Origin: Silene latifolia
Lineage: Eukaryota > Streptophyta > Magnoliopsida > Caryophyllales > Caryophyllaceae
Length of the DNA: 64,000 nucleotides
NCBI RefSeq assembly: GCF_048544455.1
Contig: NC_133528.1
Span: 48,889,502 to 48,953,501 of the forward strand
Direction of reading: 5' to 3'
Shown here one piece after another: positions 58,946 through 64,000 of the stretch (its first letter is position 1; the number at the start of each line of letters is the position of its first letter). The notes beneath the pieces are model-generated. The model had not been told where the DNA came from, made no database searches, and was given only the letters and a program-made list of their open reading frames with translations. The position numbers and the translations under genes were made by a program.

Positions 58946-59392
58946 TTCAAGTTTTTATGCTTAATGCATTGTTACTCTCAGCAAGCAACTTTTCCTCATT
59001 GAGTAACCTGACCACATATAAATGCCTCTTCAAGAGGAGACATAACATGGAAACTCAGAAATAAAAAAAAACCAAGTAACTCAACATGTAATGCCTCTTG
59101 GTGGCAGCAGATATGGGTCAGTAAACCTAAGAATAAGTTACCTCGACATGGCTACAAATAATGGTGCCATTACTAGCAACAACATGGAGCACTTATTTTA
59201 GGTTTCTTTGAGTATTGTCATTAACTGTTGTACACCAACACAAAGACAACCTCTCAGTCAAGTGAAGACCTTCATTGAGGTAGAGTCTTACAGCAACTTA
59301 GACAACAGCTAGATCATAGTGGATTGGGCCATGTTAGGAAATGGGTAGATCATTGTAAAACAGAATATGGAAGCCAGCAACAACAGTCAACC

Positions 59393-60010
59393 AGCAGTAA
59401 ACCAGTGAGTGACAGTTCAACAGATGAACATTTTAACCCTAAAATTGACAAATTCTCCATCAAAACACAAAAACAGCAGTAAACCAGTGACTGACAGTTC
59501 AACAGATGACCATTTTAACCCTAAAATTGACAAATTCTCCATCAAAAACAAAAAAGAAGATAAACCAGTGACTGACAGTTCAACAGATAACCATTTTAAC
59601 CCTAAAATTGACAAATTCTCCATCAAAACACAGAAACAGCAGTAAACCAGTGAGTGACAGTTCAACAGATAACCATTTTAACCCTAAAATTGACAAATTC
59701 TCCATCAAAACACAGAAACAATAGTAAACCAGTGACTGCCAGTTCAACAGATGACCATTTTAACCCTAAAATTGACAAATTCTCCATCAAAACACAGAAA
59801 CAGCAGTAAACCAGTGAGTGACAGTTCAACAGATAACCATTTTAACCCTAAAATTGACAAATTCTCCATCAAAACACAGAAACAGCAGTAAACCAGTGAG
59901 TGACAGTTCAACAGATAACCATTTTAACCCTAAAATTGACAAATTCTCCATCAAAACACAGAAACAGCAGTAAACCAGTGAGTGACAGTTCAACAGATAA
60001 CCAGAGAGTC
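59393..60010 (+). repeat. 82-bp minisatellite in the mariner
   Basis: About 7.3 copies have unit starts (accagtga) at 59401, 59483, 59564, 59646, 59728, 59810, 59892 and 59974. One unit carries a divergent segment (aaacaaaaaagaaga near 59548). Open frames seen here are by-products of the repeat. Confidence 0.92.
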
Positions 60011-60113
60011 ACAGTTCAACTAATGAAAATCAGCAAACACCAACAAAATCTAAATCAGGCGAAAACATAAATTAAACGAATAAAGGAAGGGTATTAGAAC
60101 AAAACCTCCCTTT

Positions 60114-60736
60114 TTAGCAATTTTTATTCATCCTTTCCAACTGTCTCGCATAAAAAGCATTGAATTTCTTCGTCATTGGTGACAAATCACCAGATTTGGC
60201 AGCAGATTTCAGCTTATCAGCATCAAAATCATACAGTTCCTCAACTGCAGCATCAGATTACACAGAATAAGTCAATCGCACAATAAAAGACAAAAAATTT
60301 AATGAAAAAAATTCAGTAAATGCGAGTTTATCAAGTGATCTAACAGTTCATACCTCTCTTTTGATCTTTCTTCCTCTTTTTTTCTAAAAAGTTGGTACAA
60401 TACCGGTTAAACTTTACAGATGTAGGTGACAAATCACCAGATCTATGACATTCAGGAGTAATCTCCTTCTCTTCGACACATGCATCAATATATTTATCAC
60501 AATCCAACAATTTCTCACCAGAAATAGTGAGATCCACAGGTATAGAATCAGGAACGACGGTATTTGACGCCAGGTATAACGCCGAGGTAGCCTCCGTGTC
60601 GTCATCATTGTCGGAATCTAGCGATGAACCATATCCGAATACGTATCAGGGGCAACATGACCAACCCCGGTACAAATAGCAAATGATCAAGTGATGAATG
60701 ATAGGAAGGCTCTGATTTAGGATTATTTTTCGACAT
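60114..60736 (-). pseudogene. Second, spliced reading frame of the mariner (convergent)
   Basis: On the minus strand an open segment (about 60643-60354) joins one at 60244-60114 through a predicted 109-bp intron (GTATGA...CTGCAG, 60353-60245) that keeps the frame. It ends with TAA at 60114. Both exons carry the same motif: SGDLSPTSVKFNRYC in the first and SGDLSPMTKKFNAFY in the second, each followed by a basic Leu-Glu helix. A possible start ATG at 60736 is in a different frame, so a frameshift or a missed intron lies between. I do not recognise the family. Confidence 0.5.
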
Positions 60737-61852
60737 TAAGAGAAGGAAGGAAGGTAGAGATAAGGAAGGAAGGAAGAGATAAGGATGATGACAAACGGCG
60801 GAAAAAGCAGTAGGAATTTTTAGGGTTTCTCAGGAAGTTTCTAGAGAGAGGGAGAGAGTAGGTTTGAATAAATGAGGGTAGAGAGAGGGAGGAAAATGGG
60901 GTATATGGGAAATAACGAGGGAAATCAGGGAAAATAAGGAGGGAGTCATTAGTAATATAGGTTAGGTTGATTATAATTAGGGAAATAGTTAGGTGTGTTA
61001 ATTGTGGCATTTTTTGTAAATAATGAAGGGTCATAAGGATACTTTGGTCATTTTTTTGTTCCATAAGTAGAAAGAATAGAAATGGGTAGATCATTGTGAA
61101 ATGGCCCAAATAGGAAAATGGGTAGATCATTCAAGAATGGAGGAAGTACTATTTTATTCTTAATTTCTTGTTCTCCTTTAATTAATTTATGCAATTAGTT
61201 TAGTTAATTCCTTTTGTTATGCTTTATTTAATTAATCGTTTCATTATTATTGTTATTAGATTTATCGCTATGCTTAGGTAATTCGTTGCTAGGATTAGGG
61301 GAATTGATGGAATGACGATTTTTGCTAATTAGGTTTAAGATCTGTTGATTAGATCGTTTCTATGTTGTTCATCGCTGTTTTGATTACAATTAGTCGCTTG
61401 AGTTAACGCTATTCGACTGATTAGTTTCGTAAGCCTTGACCTAGATCTGACGATTGGGAAGGGTGAGACCTGCAGTGAACAATAGAATACTTTAGTAAGG
61501 GCGGAAGCTAGACTAATAGTGTTTTAGGGCGAATTGAGACCGTTAGGAGATATTCGTTGCCCCTTAGACTGATTTATGAGACTTATCTGTGACCTTTACT
61601 GCTTTTATCTGTTTCTTTTGATGACCCGAAATCCTAGTTTCCCTCTCTTATTGTCAATCGTTTATTTTATCTCCTTGCTTTAGTTAGTTTTAGTCCTTTA
61701 TCTTATAAAACCCCCAATTGTGACAAATCCGACAGACCGAGTTAAGCAGATAGATAGCAACCTAGCCTCCCTGTGGAGATCGACCCTACTTACCGCTGAC
61801 TTCTGTTAGTAGTACTTAGGTATTTTATTGTTGGTATTAAACGACGGTATCA

Positions 61853-62690
61853 GTGTCTTGCAGGTCGTACTTGCATTTGATCATATCAAGAGTGGTTTAC
61901 TCGATCTGGAGAATAACTGTCTGACCGGAATTGTCTACCATAGGTACCTTCCGAGCGTGGCTACGCATTTCCAGCTCATTACTCCTTGAGGGGCCTTGAG
62001 ATATAAGATAACCCTGACAGGGATGGACAATTCCTATTGCACTCTTCCCTTCGAATAGCCACAACTCATCATGACCCAAAATGTGCCCATTTGACGCGAA
62101 TTACGAAGGTCGTACAAGATAAATCAAAGTCACTCTGAAACTGTGCCATCTTAGGCGAACAGTCTTTAGTCAAAGAATCGACTCATAGGAATACTATAGT
62201 AGCTCTCGCCATGACTAGGCTGTAAAAATTTCCAGAACTCTATAAGCGGTCATAAGCCCGACATAGTGTCCCATACAGTCTGCCTATGTGATCGACTAGT
62301 CATCTCTCATGACTCTATAGCACTTGAGCTTGCCATCAATCGCATCATATTCTAGTTACTTCAAGATGTCACCTCATATAAGCAACTAGGGGCGAATATT
62401 ATGTTAATCCAGTTCACTTTAATGGGGTTCAATATTGTCTCAACAACCCATTTGGATGTAACAAAGTAATAATAGAGTTTAATATAAAACTCAAACAATG
62501 AATGCATTATCACATATGTAAAATTGATACAATATCAATTACTTTATAATCTATAATCCATATTCAATTTTGTATATGTCGCACATTTCAACTCAATTGA
62601 AATGACATGACTTATCATGTTAAACCTGTGAAAAGGCTTTTGGTTAGTAAGTCTCGGCAACACATTGCACTTTCTCTAACCTTGCTATAT
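61853..62690 (-). other. Copia region between pol remnant and polypurine tract
   Basis: This is noncoding and starts with the gtgtc duplication. It is the untranslated region downstream of copia pol. I see no repeat or gene. Confidence 0.55.
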
Positions 62691-62699
62691 GCTTTTTCC

Positions 62700-64000
62700 C
62701 TTTGTTATGTATAATATTTATTATAGAACTTTTGAGTACGTGTCTAAATCTAATCTAGACATAGGCTCTCTTGCCTTTAGATAGCTCCCACTGTCCTCAC
62801 ATTGTATGGGATAGGACCTTTGGTTACTGGAACGAACTACCATAGTTACTCCAATTCATAAAACGGAATCCTAATATCATCCCTTCCTTCTTGCATATCT
62901 CATTATTGCAAGTGTACTCAATTTCCGTTGTTAATCCCTCATTGTTCTACTGCCTAAAACGTTTCTAGCATATCTGCTCCTTAAATAATATAGCCAAGAT
63001 GGTTCTTTGACCATCCTTATAAGTTTTAGAACATGGTTTTAGTGTAACTCCTTGCACATAAATCCATCTCAATTCTAAATGCTTAGCTTCATATCTTTAG
63101 TGCTCCAAGAGTACTAACCAATGAACTATATGGGTATATAGAGACTTCTTCTCAAAAATTTGATTTGTAACTTTTCGTCATACTCCAAGTATACGATATT
63201 TAAGAATGGTGATATAGCTAAGCGTAACAAATTAATCCCGCAGCGGAAGCAAGTGGATTCAATTTCTACATGTTCAATACCTTTGAACTTGACTAGACTC
63301 TTATCAATATAAGAATATTCATTTAACGCTAATATCCTCTCAGAACTATCTTTGTAGGTCTGGATACCTTAGAGATGTATTATTCTTCTCCTAAGTCTTC
63401 CATCATTCTCAATGATCAATATGTCCCTTACATATAAGTCTAATAACACCATATTACTCCCACTAAACTCCATATATAAACAGAACTACTTGTCAATTTG
63501 AGAAATTTTTATCACAAGATCAAAACATACAATTCAACTCTTTGACATCTACTTAAGACTTCCTCTTAAGTCCGCATCCTACTTTAGGATAGTTGCGATT
63601 TGCAAAACTCATGCAAAATGATTTTAAAATACAACTATATCAAATCATATCTGAATACAATGAAGCATTGTTGTTGCGTGCAAAACCCTTGCCACCAACC
63701 AACCAAGCTTAATAACCATTTTCATGTTTATTCTCATTTCGGACTTTTGCGGAGTTGAAACTAGATAAAGCATCTTAATAAGTTACAGGTTTGTTACTTT
63801 TAAAAAATAACATGACTCCTATCTACTTAGATTTCGAAGAAATAATTACTGATTTTGAACAAGAAGGAACATCTTCCTACATCTTATTCTCAGTTTGTGG
63901 CTCTTGTACATTTTCCCCTACTATGTCTATAAGAAATAATACTTTTTTCTCTAATAGACAGCATCACGAACCACAAACCCTTTGTTGTTGTGATCATGTA
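62700..64000 (-). pseudogene. pol: Decayed copia pol (RT to RNase H)
   Basis: Read on the minus strand with many stops and frameshifts, pieces appear in the expected order. FVVRDAV-like and QEPQTEN linker segments lie near 63970-63880. A VTY-DALSS-NSAK segment, the start of copia RT, is near 63785. A YV-DILI-like piece near 63430 and a DSGA...KAREP piece, the RNase H end, near 62790 follow. No open frame exceeds about 60 codons. The copy is old or strongly mutated. Confidence 0.55.

Larger units (their letters stand above)
56983..61146 (+). mobile_element. Mariner-like DNA transposon, possibly autonomous
   Basis: The inverted ends start CTTCCTCCATTCT and share GATCTACCCATTT. TA is duplicated at 56981-56982 and 61147-61148, and the interrupted LTR rejoins exactly as in the 5' LTR (ttaatta/ctgttttatt region). 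The element is 4,164 bp with an uninterrupted transposase ORF, a 38-bp and an 82-bp tandem repeat, and a second convergent reading frame near the right end. The inverted-repeat core GGGTAGATCATT is repeated internally at about 59341 and 61083. Confidence 0.95.
51115..61852 (+). mobile_element. Non-autonomous Athila-related LTR element with one unusual ORF
   Basis: LTRs of about 1,575 bp (51115-52689; 56111-61852 minus the nested mariner) start TGATGCGTGTC and end CGGTATCA. The 5-bp duplication gtgtc at 51110-51114 and 61853-61857 is identical. It has a tRNA-Asp-like primer site, one ORF and a 2.3-kb untranslated region shared with the element at 7012-15373. No protease, RT, RNase H or integrase is present. 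Confidence 0.95.
56111..61852 (+). repeat. 3' LTR of the one-ORF element, split by a mariner
   Basis: Without the mariner and its duplicated TA it is 1,576 bp, one base off the 5' LTR. The quartet is at 56609, 56630, 56680 and 56701. Confidence 0.93.
49555..64000 (-). mobile_element. Copia-type element (minus strand), 3' part, with nested insertions
   Basis: The 3' LTR (49555-51036) is followed on the right by a polypurine tract that reads GGACAAGTGGGATAT on the minus strand, a classic copia arrangement. The internal DNA runs to 51114 and, after the Athila-related insertion, from 61853 to the window end. Decayed copia pol can be read on the minus strand from about 64000 down to 62700. The 5' LTR lies outside the window, so the target duplication cannot be tested. 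Confidence 0.82.

Noticed and set aside
59409..59665. Overlapping 78- and 82-codon frames on both strands
   Set aside because: They are produced by the 82-bp minisatellite, whose unit is not a multiple of three. No start context or domain is present.

Overview
This is plant nuclear DNA, almost certainly from a large-genome eudicot. Every long feature is a transposable element or a remnant of one. I found no host gene, no tRNA or rRNA gene and nothing prokaryotic. A Retand-type Tat element beside Ogre and Athila elements would fit Caryophyllales such as Silene, but that is a weak inference.

Left block (1-23265). This is a four-level nest. An Athila-type element (5' LTR tail, tRNA-Asp primer site, gag, protease) is cut by a copia-type solo LTR (2338-22660, 5-bp duplication with one mismatch). 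The solo LTR is cut by a complete Retand/Tat element on the minus strand (3463-22500, two 647-bp LTRs, duplication atcac). The Retand element is cut by an 8.4-kb Athila-related element that has only gag and protease (7012-15373, duplication tatgt). The Retand element has a gag-pol frame with two RNase H domains and, in antisense, a separate gene whose frame stays phased across three predicted introns.

Middle block (23265-39176). An Ogre gag-protease remnant (+) runs into a minus-strand Athila remnant that retains an LTR and the ATHILA env-like ORF. The Athila remnant is interrupted by a 5.9-kb CACTA transposon (28361-34267, duplication aac) and by another copia solo LTR (34393-35677, duplication tcctc).

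Right block (39177-64000). A minus-strand Ogre keeps its integrase through its 5' LTR and tRNA-Arg primer site (46602-48981), and abuts a second Ogre gag fragment. A minus-strand copia element then starts (3' LTR 49555-51036, with a LINE tail inside). It is split by another Athila-related non-autonomous element (51115-61852, duplication gtgtc) carrying one unusual ORF. That element's 3' LTR holds a 4.2-kb mariner with an uninterrupted DD39D transposase ORF and an apparent second, convergent, spliced gene. The window ends in decayed copia pol.

The strongest unexplained signal is a module in the two Athila-related elements: the palindrome GTCGATCGAC in doublets exactly 21 bp apart, usually as quartets at offsets 0/21/71/92. 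It recurs in LTRs, inside gag and in untranslated DNA. Two other LTR families here carry different GC-rich repeats with regular spacing. The non-autonomous elements also share three hairpins, each containing or followed by a PPT-like tract; one shows a compensatory base-pair change.
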